From positions 36,660-100,659 of the forward strand of contig JADKCC010000029.1 of assembly GCA_016714785.1 (NCBI GenBank): a stretch of 64,000 nucleotides of DNA, read 5' to 3'. Of the stretch, positions 48,449-57,812 are shown piece after piece. Below the pieces are notes generated by a model that did no database searches, had not been told where the DNA came from, and saw only the letters and a program-made list of their open reading frames with translations. The DNA is from Saprospiraceae bacterium. GTDB taxonomy: Bacteria; Bacteroidota; Bacteroidia; Chitinophagales; Saprospiraceae. A program made the position numbers and the translations under genes. The first letter of the stretch is position 1, and the number at the start of each line of letters is the position of its first letter.

Positions 48449-48456
48449 TATCTTTG
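48449..48456 (+). promoter_or_regulatory. Bacteroidota -7 promoter box
   Basis: TATCTTTG fits TAnnTTTG, 34 nt before ATG 48490, implying that the small T9SS gene downstream is transcribed. No consensus -33 TTTG at 19-21 nt. Confidence 0.45.
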
Positions 48457-48489
48457 ATTTTTGTTTTGGAAATTTAAAATAACTCTATC

Positions 48490-48864
48490 ATGATCATAGA
48501 CTGTATCAGTACTGACGTAGCAGCTAATCTAAAAGGCAAGAAAGTGACTATTAAAGAAAGATGGAAGTATGAACCGCTGACATTTGCAACATTATCATCT
48601 TCCAATGAAATCAGTCCAATAAGTGTAGATATCTACCCTAATCCAGCTTTTGATGTGCTTAATATCAACATCAAAGGCAAAACTACGGTTAATGATTTGG
48701 TAGCCAGTATCATCAATGCTGACGGTAAAATCATGACTGAGCAAGGTATTCAAAAAGATATCAACAACATAGACATCTCAACATTGGTTAGTGGTGTATA
48801 TACCGTTAAAGTTATGGAAAACAAACAGATAGTGTTTGTATTTAAGTTTATCAAAATTCAATAA
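48490..48864 (+). CDS. Small protein with T9SS sorting domain, no signal peptide
   Basis: 124 aa. The C-terminal 80 residues are a T9SS type A domain (VDIYPNPAFDVLNINIKG ... LVSGVYTVKVMENKQIVFVFKF). The N-terminal 40 residues (DCISTDVAANLKGKKVTIKERWKYEPL) show no signal peptide, so it cannot reach T9SS as written. It is probably the surviving tail of a larger secreted protein, although a -7 promoter box precedes it. Confidence 0.55.
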   Translation: MIIDCISTDVAANLKGKKVTIKERWKYEPLTFATLSSSNEISPISVDIYPNPAFDVLNINIKGKTTVNDLVASIINADGKIMTEQGIQKDINNIDISTLVSGVYTVKVMENKQIVFVFKFIKIQ

Positions 48865-48949
48865 ATCAAACTTATATCCAATAATATCAAGTAGAGACAT
48901 CGGTATATTGTTGCCGATATCTCACTTTTTAACAATTCAAAATACACGA

Positions 48950-50477
48950 ATGAAACATCTTTATTCAAAACTTATTTATTCCCTTTTAATCATTTTTTAT
49001 AAGCAAACATGCCAAGATAAATCCTGGAATCTGCTGTTAGAAAAAGAAGTAGCCAGATTTATAGGTTATCAAGTATATGAGACAGATTCGTTTTACATTG
49101 TGATTGGTACTTCCATTGACTCATTTGGTACATATGAACAAGGGTTTTCAATATCAAAGGTGGATAAAAGACAAGGCGCGCTTGTGACTACCAAACACTA
49201 TGAAGATCAAGGTGTTGAATTTGACTTCAATCAATGTAGAAAGGGTTTTATGATTGAAAATGAAATATTTTTCCCTCAAAGTACAAACACAAAGCAAAAT
49301 CCGATTCTATTATTCAAAATAAACGTTAATACCTTAGAAATTGAAAAAATCTTAGCGGTTCCATCTCCCGACTCAAATAACAAATATGGCATGTTCTTAA
49401 ATGATTTCCTAGTAATTGGTAAAGAATCTTTTATATTAACAAATTACTCTATAGGAGAATTGGATACACCTACTTTTAAAGCAATACAAATATTAATAAA
49501 ACACAATATGACAACTAATGAAACAAATATTATTCGATTTTTTGAGTTTGACGGCAGACATAGCATGAATAAGATGGTCAATTTCAATAATAATATTCTT
49601 ATTTATGGTACTATAGAAGGCGAGCTAATCGCCACTGGTAAAATGGCAATCTTTTACCTTGACCAAAATGGGAATAAAATTTGGGAATATCAGACATCAG
49701 GATTAAGTGCAATACACAGTGTAAAGGACATACATCCTCTCAATAGTCAAGAAGTGTTATTGGCTTCTTATGATTCTTTTTTTGATTACACTAACCATAA
49801 TCTTTACTCCAGATGGACGGTCACTAGATATGATGTAGTAAATAAAAAAATTGTTTGGTCTAATCACTGGGACGAACCAAGAAATCCAAATATCTGGGGC
49901 ACTGCCAAAATAATCAAAACAAAAAGAAGAGAGAGTACTTCCTTGATGGCCAATGACATAAAGATTATACTTTTGATGGAATAGGAAAATTGTAAAATTT
50001 AATGATAAGGGCAAAAGATTATGGCAAAAAACTTATGATTTCACCACTAATCAAGGTTTTAATGAATTTAACAATATAATACAAACTTATGACCAAAATT
50101 ATTTAATCGTAGGAAGTATTTTTAGCGTAAATTTACCACAATCTGCTTGGCTAGTAAAAATAGATGAAGATGGCAACATCCTACCTATAGATACGACATC
50201 CACTACCACGGACCAGATGTAGTAAGTTCAAATACCTGAGATCAAAATATATCCCAATCCTGCCTCCCACTCCATCATCATCAATCAGGGCGAGATCACG
50301 GATATGACTTACCAGCTCATCGATATGAATGGCGGTATAGTGAAGGCTATATCACTTCCACATGCTCACCATAATGTGGTATGGGATATTAACGATGTGG
50401 TAGCAGGCACTTATGTATTGACGATGACGCAAGGAGGGAAGCTGATCGGGAGTAAGCAGCAGGTGGTGGTGAAGTGA
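48950..50477 (+). pseudogene. T9SS-secreted protein with several frameshifts
   Basis: From ATG 48950 the frame encodes a signal-like N-terminus (LYSKLIYSLLIIFY) and repeated beta-strand units typical of a propeller (GYQVYETDSFYIVIGTS, FYLDQNGNKIWEYQTSG). After WGTAKIIKTK (about 49915) it goes out of frame. Continuation is found as EYFLDG and DYTFDGIGK, then IVKFNDKGKRLWQKTYDF to DEDGNILPIDTTSTT, and last the sorting domain IPEIKIYPNPASHSIIINQG ending QQVVVK at 50477. At least three indels are needed. About 505 aa if repaired. Extracellular, function unknown. Confidence 0.7.
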
Positions 50478-50523
50478 AGAATCTTGTGATCGGGTGATGG
50501 TCTTAAACAGTGATGTGCGCAAC

Positions 50524-51768
50524 TTACAAAATAGTAGCAATAACCTTCGACTTGAATGCTGCGTGCAAATAAGGTGTGTTTTTTGACTTAGAAACGACAT
50601 CCGTTGGTTCATATACCCATGGGTGCTCTGTATCAAATACACACAATTCTGCTGCTGCTCCTACTGCAATTTCAGGTAAGGCAATACCTAACAAATGCCT
50701 TGGCCCAATAGTCATTTTGCCAATGATGGTTTCTAATGACAATTGATCACTCAAACCATCTATTGTAGCAGCCAAACAGGTTTCCAATCCTATGGCCCCA
50801 GATTTTGCGTACGGAAATTCTAGATTTTTGGATTCTTCATCCAGTGGCGTATGATTGGTAATGATGGCATCTATGGTATCGTCTTTGATCCCTTCTATCA
50901 GTGCATGTTTGTCCTTCATTGATCTTAACACTGGCTGTACTTTGAGATTGGAATCAAAGTCAAAAAGATCTGTATCTGTAAACAATAAGTTCATATATGC
51001 TACAGTAGCGCTGATACCATTGGTTTCCAATTTTGATTGCCTCAGCACATGTACACTATCAGCAGCCGAAATGGCATGTTCTATGATGGTACCACCATTG
51101 TAACCGTGCAACAATACATCTCGTTGTACCATATTCAGTTCAGCTATCTCAGGAACACCTTTCATCCCAAGGGACGTACTCATCTCCCCTTCGTGCATCT
51201 CACCACCACTACTTAGGTGATGGTCGTCGGGATGGTGTATGATCGGTGTAGCTAAGGTAGTAGCATACAGCAACGCCCTACTCAAAAGACTAGTATTGCC
51301 TACAGCGTGCATCCCATCACTAAAAGCCACCACACCTTCAGCTTGCATATCCATAAACTCTGTGATATCATCACCCTTTGAGTCTATACTCATAGCACCT
51401 ATTGGCGATATTTTTACACCTTGTCTGTCAGGATGCTCTTTGAGATATCTCACGTGTGCACGCGATTGGGTGATGGGTTTGTTGTTTGGGAATACAGCCA
51501 AATGGGTATAACCTCCTGCTAATGCCGCATGGCACAATGACCATATTGTTTCTCTATGTTCGTAGCCTGGCTCACCTGTATGTGTACCTATGTCACATAA
51601 TCCGATGGTGCAATAAAGTTTCTGACCTGCGATGACCTTAGCCCCATTTATATTTAATGATGGAGCGATAGCCTGTATTATTCCATTCAGGATATGGATA
51701 TCCATTACTTGTTGGTGATAAGAAGAAGGTGCATGTAAGATGGTCGCTTGTTTTATAAGGACATTCAT
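50524..51768 (-). CDS. Dihydroorotase-like protein lacking the metal-binding HxH (pseudo-DHOase)
   Basis: 414 aa, amidohydrolase fold of the type I dihydroorotase family (GEPGYEHRETIWSLCHAALAGGYTHLAVFPN; ITNHTPLDEESKNLEFPYAKSGAIGLET). The first metal motif, normally DxHVHxREPG, reads DIGTHTGEPG, so one His and the substrate-binding Arg are lost. Such non-catalytic homologues in other bacteria pair with aspartate carbamoyltransferase as a structural subunit; that role is inferred here. It lies 6 bp after the BatA-type gene and is probably co-transcribed with it. Confidence 0.75.
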   Translation of the reverse strand: MNVLIKQATILHAPSSYHQQVMDIHILNGIIQAIAPSLNINGAKVIAGQKLYCTIGLCDIGTHTGEPGYEHRETIWSLCHAALAGGYTHLAVFPNNKPITQSRAHVRYLKEHPDRQGVKISPIGAMSIDSKGDDITEFMDMQAEGVVAFSDGMHAVGNTSLLSRALLYATTLATPIIHHPDDHHLSSGGEMHEGEMSTSLGMKGVPEIAELNMVQRDVLLHGYNGGTIIEHAISAADSVHVLRQSKLETNGISATVAYMNLLFTDTDLFDFDSNLKVQPVLRSMKDKHALIEGIKDDTIDAIITNHTPLDEESKNLEFPYAKSGAIGLETCLAATIDGLSDQLSLETIIGKMTIGPRHLLGIALPEIAVGAAAELCVFDTEHPWVYEPTDVVSKSKNTPYLHAAFKSKVIATIL

Positions 51769-51774
51769 AGACTA

Positions 51775-53805
51775 TTAAGGTTTGTAAAATCTAAGCAATA
51801 AGGCTTCAATCGCCAAAAACAACAATGCCATGATCACAAACCATTTCCATAATACAATACCTTTATCCTTATCTGAAATGGCACCTGATATATTGGCTTG
51901 CAATGCTTCATTAATGATTTTGATTTTGGGATTAGTCCCATTCTGATTTTTGAGCCCATCTTCATCATACATACTCATGTCAGATTCCTTCCTATCATAA
52001 TTGAAAGCTAGTTTGCCTTCAATATTTGTATCTAAGAGTAAGTCATAAAATCCAGCCGTCTTGATTTGATCATCTACATCAAGCGTGATCCTATTGCCTG
52101 TCGGAATTTGCCCCGGTATAAACTCAGATTTGCCATTGGATATTTTATAGACGTAATCTCCTGATTTGCGTTTATTTTCAGTTTCTACTACTATATTATT
52201 CGTGATGGTATAAGAAAGACTTTTTTGTTTGGTAGTTGTTATTGCCAATTTATATACCAATGGTACAAATATTTCAGCATTAAACACCAAGTCATTCACT
52301 GCATTGTCTAAAGGCGAAGCACATACGAAAAGTTGACCGTCCCCTACCCTATATTTACTGATGTAAGCGCTGCCATCTCTGTAGGTCAATATTTTTTCTT
52401 GTATCGAAGCCGCCACACTATTAAAGTCATAAGACATCATAGATTGTGGTAGTTTTAGATTGCGAGAATTATTGATAAAAACATCTGAAAAAACAAACTC
52501 TTCGGTATTGATCCCTGATACTTCTTTTTTATTTTTGTTCAAACTGGCAAATGTATTGGCTCCTGATAGAGATAAAAAATTATTATAAGAAGCTAATTCT
52601 GCATTTTTGCTTGGGAAGACAAGGACTTTACCACCATTCCTGAGATATTGTCCCAATTCGCTACTAAGTCCCGAAGTGACACTTTTTAAATCATTGAGTA
52701 TAATGAGATCAAAATTACTAAATTGCTGATATTGCAGCTGGTTTACATTTTGATTGGACAATGAAAAAGACTTTACACCCTTGAATAGTGCATCCATAAA
52801 CCTATTGGGACCTGACTCATTGACAAACAAAGCTTTAATAGTATCTGGAACAGGGAATGCAATATAATATTCGTCATCAAACTGCACAGGGTAATCGCTC
52901 ACACTGACTACTCCTTGTTGCCATCCTGATTTGTCCACATTGACTATTACGGTATCCGTTATGGTGCTATTGGCAGGGATATCTCTGATGCCTATGGGTT
53001 TTTCCTGCCCATCCTGCTTAAATGACAACTTGACCTGTTCGGCATCTTCGCCACTATTATTGCGTACCCGTACCACCAATTTATTGTTTTGATTTAAAAA
53101 AGGAATTGGACCATCAAACCAAACACTGTCTATTGAAATATTTTTTTGCTGACTAGCTTGTACTGGCAATAAATTGACTTCTATGGTAGTATCTTGAATC
53201 ACCGATAAATCCGAGATACTACGCTGAAAATCAGATATGATATAACTTATCTTATTATTGGATACACTCTCCAATAGTTGTTTTTGTCTATTAACAACTC
53301 GGCTTATGGTCTGCACAGTTGGGGTAAGTTGGATCTCATCAATATAAGCTATAGCATCTTCTTTGCTGATAAGCCGTTGATGTTTGCCCTCAAAATCATG
53401 CGTCAAAATCTGAAATCTATCTTCTTCACTGTACGAACTGACCACCAATCTTGCTCGTTCTTTGGCATAATCAAGCAATGGAATATCTTGTTTGGCGGCT
53501 GTCATAGAATAGGAATTATCCACAAAAACAGAAACATGATTGATCCCCGATTTGATGGTATCTCCTGTGGGAATAAAAGGTTGGGCAAATGCTAAAACTA
53601 GTCCAATGATTGCCAAGCATCTGCTCAACAAAACCAATAAATTTTTAAGTTTATTGCGATTGGATGTTTCTTCTTTGATCTCTTTCAGGTACTTTACGTT
53701 GGTAAAGAAAACCTTTTTGAACCTGCGAAAATAAAACAGGTGAATGATGATCGGAATGGCTAAAGCCAGAAGTGCCCAAAGAAAAGAAGGGTATAAAAAC
53801 TGCAT
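51775..53805 (-). CDS. BatA-domain membrane protein with vWA-like region
   Basis: 676 aa. The N-terminal BatA signature (FLYPSFLWALLALAIPIIIHLFYFRRFKKVFFTN) holds the first helix, with a second at about 58-75. A vWA-like domain (about 85-230, INHVSVFVDNSYSMTAAKQ with a DxSxS-like site) and beta-sandwich domains follow, and a C-terminal transmembrane helix (about 650-668) ends the protein. It is an inner-membrane protein with a large periplasmic part. The role is unknown; relatives lie near MoxR/Bat stress genes or, as here, beside a dihydroorotase-like gene. Confidence 0.78.
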   Translation of the reverse strand: MQFLYPSFLWALLALAIPIIIHLFYFRRFKKVFFTNVKYLKEIKEETSNRNKLKNLLVLLSRCLAIIGLVLAFAQPFIPTGDTIKSGINHVSVFVDNSYSMTAAKQDIPLLDYAKERARLVVSSYSEEDRFQILTHDFEGKHQRLISKEDAIAYIDEIQLTPTVQTISRVVNRQKQLLESVSNNKISYIISDFQRSISDLSVIQDTTIEVNLLPVQASQQKNISIDSVWFDGPIPFLNQNNKLVVRVRNNSGEDAEQVKLSFKQDGQEKPIGIRDIPANSTITDTVIVNVDKSGWQQGVVSVSDYPVQFDDEYYIAFPVPDTIKALFVNESGPNRFMDALFKGVKSFSLSNQNVNQLQYQQFSNFDLIILNDLKSVTSGLSSELGQYLRNGGKVLVFPSKNAELASYNNFLSLSGANTFASLNKNKKEVSGINTEEFVFSDVFINNSRNLKLPQSMMSYDFNSVAASIQEKILTYRDGSAYISKYRVGDGQLFVCASPLDNAVNDLVFNAEIFVPLVYKLAITTTKQKSLSYTITNNIVVETENKRKSGDYVYKISNGKSEFIPGQIPTGNRITLDVDDQIKTAGFYDLLLDTNIEGKLAFNYDRKESDMSMYDEDGLKNQNGTNPKIKIINEALQANISGAISDKDKGIVLWKWFVIMALLFLAIEALLLRFYKP

Positions 53806-54223
53806 AGGTTACGCCATTGTGGTTGCAAAAATATGATATCTAATGCTAAATCAGGCGCTTTTGTTTATTTTTTTATATTTGTTAACTTTTTAATAGGTTT
53901 TTGTCTGTTTTATTGGTCATCACTTTTACCCTCTCAAAATCTTAATACGTCAACCTAGCCATGAAATGGATGATTGTAGCTAAGTACATTGGATTTCAAA
54001 ATAACAAGATCATAAAGTTTCCTTCACCCTGTGGCCGATCATTTAATATCATTTTACTTTGCCACATTTCAATTTCTATATAGTATTCTCACCATTCCAT
54101 ATTTCAAAATAACAAAGGTTGACCAGAAAAAGGATACTTTACAAAAGAAAAAACATTATTATAATAACTTTAAAATAAATTAAGCATATTTTTATGGCTT
54201 CACTTAACAGCACAATTTGAGAC
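53806..54223. other. Divergent intergenic region without recognised element
   Basis: 418 bp of AT-rich DNA between the BatA-type gene and the PNGase F-like gene. No RNA gene, repeat or clear promoter box recognised. Confidence 0.4.
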
Positions 54224-57200
54224 ATGATATCTAAATTTTCATTTTCCAGCGTTTATACCATTATCCTATTGTTTTTTGGATTCAATTCTTTGGTGGCTCA
54301 AGACACCACTTGGGTACAGACTTTTCAGTATGGCTCCAAGACCAGAGATAGTTTGATCCAATTCCCTAATGGAGACCATCAACAGTATGAAAAAATATTG
54401 ATGTATTACAATATGCGATGCAAAGGTGGCTTGATATCTACTGGAACGGATAGAAATAAAGGCTGTGGAGAGTGGGATTATAGTTGCAATACAAATGTGA
54501 TAGATTCTTCGGGAATAGACTCATTAAAAGCCACCCATCCTGACTTAGTGATAAGTGGTATTAATGAAGATTTTTTCGCTTACACCTCTACGCCTACGTT
54601 CCAATATATTGATTATAATGTTCAAAATATCACTGTCAATACTACGTCTGGCATTACCAAAATACCAGCAGGAACACATCTAGCCAATGAAAATATCATT
54701 ACCAAAATACATAAAAACTACAAAGCATGGTTTCTCTACAGATCAGAGGAGATGACAAATCTTACCAACGGAAATATATCTGGGATTACCTTAAAAAATA
54801 AAAAAACTGGAAAACTTACTTTCCTAAAGATAAAATTGGCCGCAACCAATCAAAACGAACTATCTGAAACATTAATCTCAAGTCTTTCATTTACAGAAGT
54901 CGTAAACAGAAATGTAGTATTCAATGCGTCGGGCGAGACTGATGTCTATTTCCACAAAGCATTTGCATACAATAGCCCGTCCAATATGGTGGTAGAAATT
55001 TCTTTTACCGGCAAAGCCGATGATCTGAAGGATCTGGAAATATTGGGTACAAAAACAACTGGCACTTTAAGTATAGGCAATATAAATAACGATAAATATC
55101 TAGAACTCGGCGCACAAGGTGCAGGAAATGTCAGTGGAGATGCTCTAAAATCGATAAAAAACGAAATAACCGTTGCCTTTTGGTCCAATGGAAATACAGA
55201 AATATTGCCTATCAACAACGCTATATTTTCGGCTGATGATGCGAACAAAAATCGACAACTCAATGTACATCTCCCATGGTCCAATGGTAGAATTTATTGG
55301 GATTGTGGCGGCGATGCGTCAGGATATGACAGAATAGATAAAGCCGCTATTGCTTCCGATTATGAAGGCAAATGGAACCATTGGGCTTTTACAAAAAACA
55401 CGGCTTCTGGCAGTATGAAAATCTACCTAAATGGGCAACTTTGGCATTCAGGAACGGGAAAAACCAAGTCCATAAACATTGATAAATTTGTATTGGGTAG
55501 TGATGCCAATAATACCATACCTTATTTTGGATGGATGGATGATTTTACGGTTTGGGACAAGGAGCTGACTATCCAAGACATAAAGAGCTTGATGTCGCAA
55601 AATCCACTCACATTATCAGCTATTCAAAACAATCTAATCGCCTATTATGACATGAATGATACAGATGAATTTACGCTCACTGATAAGTCCACTCATCACG
55701 GTACTTGTGTGTTTGCAGATAAAATCAATCAAAAATTATTTAGAGGTAATGATGTATTCAAAAACTTCGAAAACATAAAAGCCAGACCAGACTTAACATG
55801 GCTAAAAGGAAATGCAGGTATTCAGATAAACAATGGATTACAGCGAGATTCTACACTGAATACGCCCTACAAAGTAACACCTTACAGTATCATTGACAAA
55901 AAACTGACGGCTGGGACACCATTGTATTATTGGGCTGCAGGAACCTTCAATATTTATGATGAGTTAGGTAACATAATAGATGAAATATTAATACCTGAAG
56001 ATGATGTTTTGTTTATAGGTCAATTAGTTTATCACAACTATTTCCCAGCCAAATACGAATTAGTATCATTTGTAACACCTTATGGCATTGGTCTCGACTT
56101 GGGCAAGGAAGGCAAAACATGGGTCTTTGATGTAACCGATTATGGCCCTATTTTGAAGGGAAACAAAAGGTTCCTTATGGACAAAGGCGGCGAATGGCAA
56201 GAAGAGATGAATATCAAATTTGCATTTATCAAAGGCAAACCAACAAGACCTGTGTTATCAATCCAACAAGTATGGCCCGCTACGGCTTATGGGTATCAAT
56301 CTATACTGGCCAATGATCATCTTGAAAAACGGCAGCTACATGCAGGAGCGGATGTTAAGTCTATGAAAATCAGAACGGTAGCAACTGGGCATGGCCAAGA
56401 AGGAGAGTTTATCCCACGCACACATTCTATAGATGTGAATGGTGATGGCGCTGACTTTTCTTGGCAATTATGGAAAGAGTGTGGTGATAATCCTATTTCC
56501 CCTCAAGGTGGAACTTGGGTGTATGATAGAGCTGGTTGGTGTCCTGGTGCGCCATCCGATTTGAAGGAATTTGAAATTATGCCATTGGTCACATCTGGAA
56601 ACAATTTCAGCTTAGATTATGGATTGAATACAGCCACCGGCGATAGTAGGTACATCGTCAATACGCAATTAGTCAAATACGGCGATATTACATTTGCCAA
56701 TGATGCAGCAGTATTAGATATCATTGCTCCTTCAAGTGATGTAAATTATCACCGTTTGAACCCATCTTGTGCCAATCCTACCATAATGATCGTAAATAAT
56801 GGAAGCAAAAATTTGACTTCAGCACAGATAAGCTATGGCATCGAAGGTGGTATCTCAAATACTTATACATGGACAGGCAATCTAGGATTTTTAAAATCAC
56901 AAAAGATAATCTTACCTAATTTGCCCATTGATGCATTTTATGCTGGCAAGAAATTTTTTGCATCTATCCAACAAATCAATAATGTGAATGATGAATATTC
57001 TGCCAATAATAAACTGACTACAAATATTAATCCTGTAAAAAATCTAGATGGTGGTATCATAGTGTCCATGAAAACAAATGGAATGCCCAATGAAACGAAA
57101 TGGACACTGAAAGACAGTGATGGTAAAATCATCCGATCTAGCAAAACAGGCTTGGCAGCATTTACCATATACAATGATACTATTCCAAACTTAAGTGGAT

Positions 57201-57640
57201 GTTATCAGCTCCAGTTTACAGATAGTGATCAGGATGGTATCTCTTGGTGGGCCAATGGCGACGGAGATGGGTATATCAGAGCAAAAGGAGTGAATGGTTC
57301 TTGGATGGTTTTTCAGCCAGATTTCGGAAGTGAATATACTTTTAATTTTGTCAGTGGTATAGCCAATGCGACGACAGACGCAGCATTAAATCAAAGTATT
57401 AGAATATATCCTAATCCAACCACTGCTGAAACACGTATCGATTTATCTGGATTTATTGGTATTACCAAAATCGAATTATTAAGTCAGACAAACACACTCC
57501 TTCATGCAGAACAAGTAACCAATCAATCTGCAGAAGTACTTACCACTTATGTCGATCTAAGTGAAATGCCGTCAGGGATATATTTTGTTAAAATCACGAA
57601 TAAATCCGTTTCTAAAATGCATAAATTGATCAAAATCTAG
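54224..57640 (+). CDS. PNGase F-like protein with inserted LamG domain and T9SS sorting domain
   Basis: 1138 aa. Signal peptide (about 1-25). The PNGase F N-terminal type domain starts at TWVQTFQYGSKTRDSLIQFPNG and is interrupted by a LamG/concanavalin-like domain (about 300-470, GKWNHWAFTKNTASGSMKIYLNG, FGWMDDFTVWDKEL). The PNGase F C-terminal domain follows (about 680-800, ATGHGQEGEFIPRTHSIDVNG, GGTWVYDRAGWCPGAPS). Further beta-domains and a T9SS type A sorting domain (about 1060-1138, RIYPNPTTAETRIDLSG) end the protein. PNGase F releases N-glycans from asparagine; catalytic residues were not mapped individually, so activity is probable rather than shown. Extracellular or surface-attached. 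Confidence 0.78.
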   Translation: MISKFSFSSVYTIILLFFGFNSLVAQDTTWVQTFQYGSKTRDSLIQFPNGDHQQYEKILMYYNMRCKGGLISTGTDRNKGCGEWDYSCNTNVIDSSGIDSLKATHPDLVISGINEDFFAYTSTPTFQYIDYNVQNITVNTTSGITKIPAGTHLANENIITKIHKNYKAWFLYRSEEMTNLTNGNISGITLKNKKTGKLTFLKIKLAATNQNELSETLISSLSFTEVVNRNVVFNASGETDVYFHKAFAYNSPSNMVVEISFTGKADDLKDLEILGTKTTGTLSIGNINNDKYLELGAQGAGNVSGDALKSIKNEITVAFWSNGNTEILPINNAIFSADDANKNRQLNVHLPWSNGRIYWDCGGDASGYDRIDKAAIASDYEGKWNHWAFTKNTASGSMKIYLNGQLWHSGTGKTKSINIDKFVLGSDANNTIPYFGWMDDFTVWDKELTIQDIKSLMSQNPLTLSAIQNNLIAYYDMNDTDEFTLTDKSTHHGTCVFADKINQKLFRGNDVFKNFENIKARPDLTWLKGNAGIQINNGLQRDSTLNTPYKVTPYSIIDKKLTAGTPLYYWAAGTFNIYDELGNIIDEILIPEDDVLFIGQLVYHNYFPAKYELVSFVTPYGIGLDLGKEGKTWVFDVTDYGPILKGNKRFLMDKGGEWQEEMNIKFAFIKGKPTRPVLSIQQVWPATAYGYQSILANDHLEKRQLHAGADVKSMKIRTVATGHGQEGEFIPRTHSIDVNGDGADFSWQLWKECGDNPISPQGGTWVYDRAGWCPGAPSDLKEFEIMPLVTSGNNFSLDYGLNTATGDSRYIVNTQLVKYGDITFANDAAVLDIIAPSSDVNYHRLNPSCANPTIMIVNNGSKNLTSAQISYGIEGGISNTYTWTGNLGFLKSQKIILPNLPIDAFYAGKKFFASIQQINNVNDEYSANNKLTTNINPVKNLDGGIIVSMKTNGMPNETKWTLKDSDGKIIRSSKTGLAAFTIYNDTIPNLSGCYQLQFTDSDQDGISWWANGDGDGYIRAKGVNGSWMVFQPDFGSEYTFNFVSGIANATTDAALNQSIRIYPNPTTAETRIDLSGFIGITKIELLSQTNTLLHAEQVTNQSAEVLTTYVDLSEMPSGIYFVKITNKSVSKMHKLIKI

Positions 57641-57812
57641 CATATATCAATTAAAGAATCCACAGAGTAAATTTCAAAATATAACTAAATAACTGAAGTT
57701 TCGGAGTTTATAAATGGATTAATGCCAACTAATTACATATTTAAATAAATATTAACCCAAAACTAAGGTGCTGATATTCGCCATTAGGCGTCATGCTTGT
57801 GAGACATCATTA

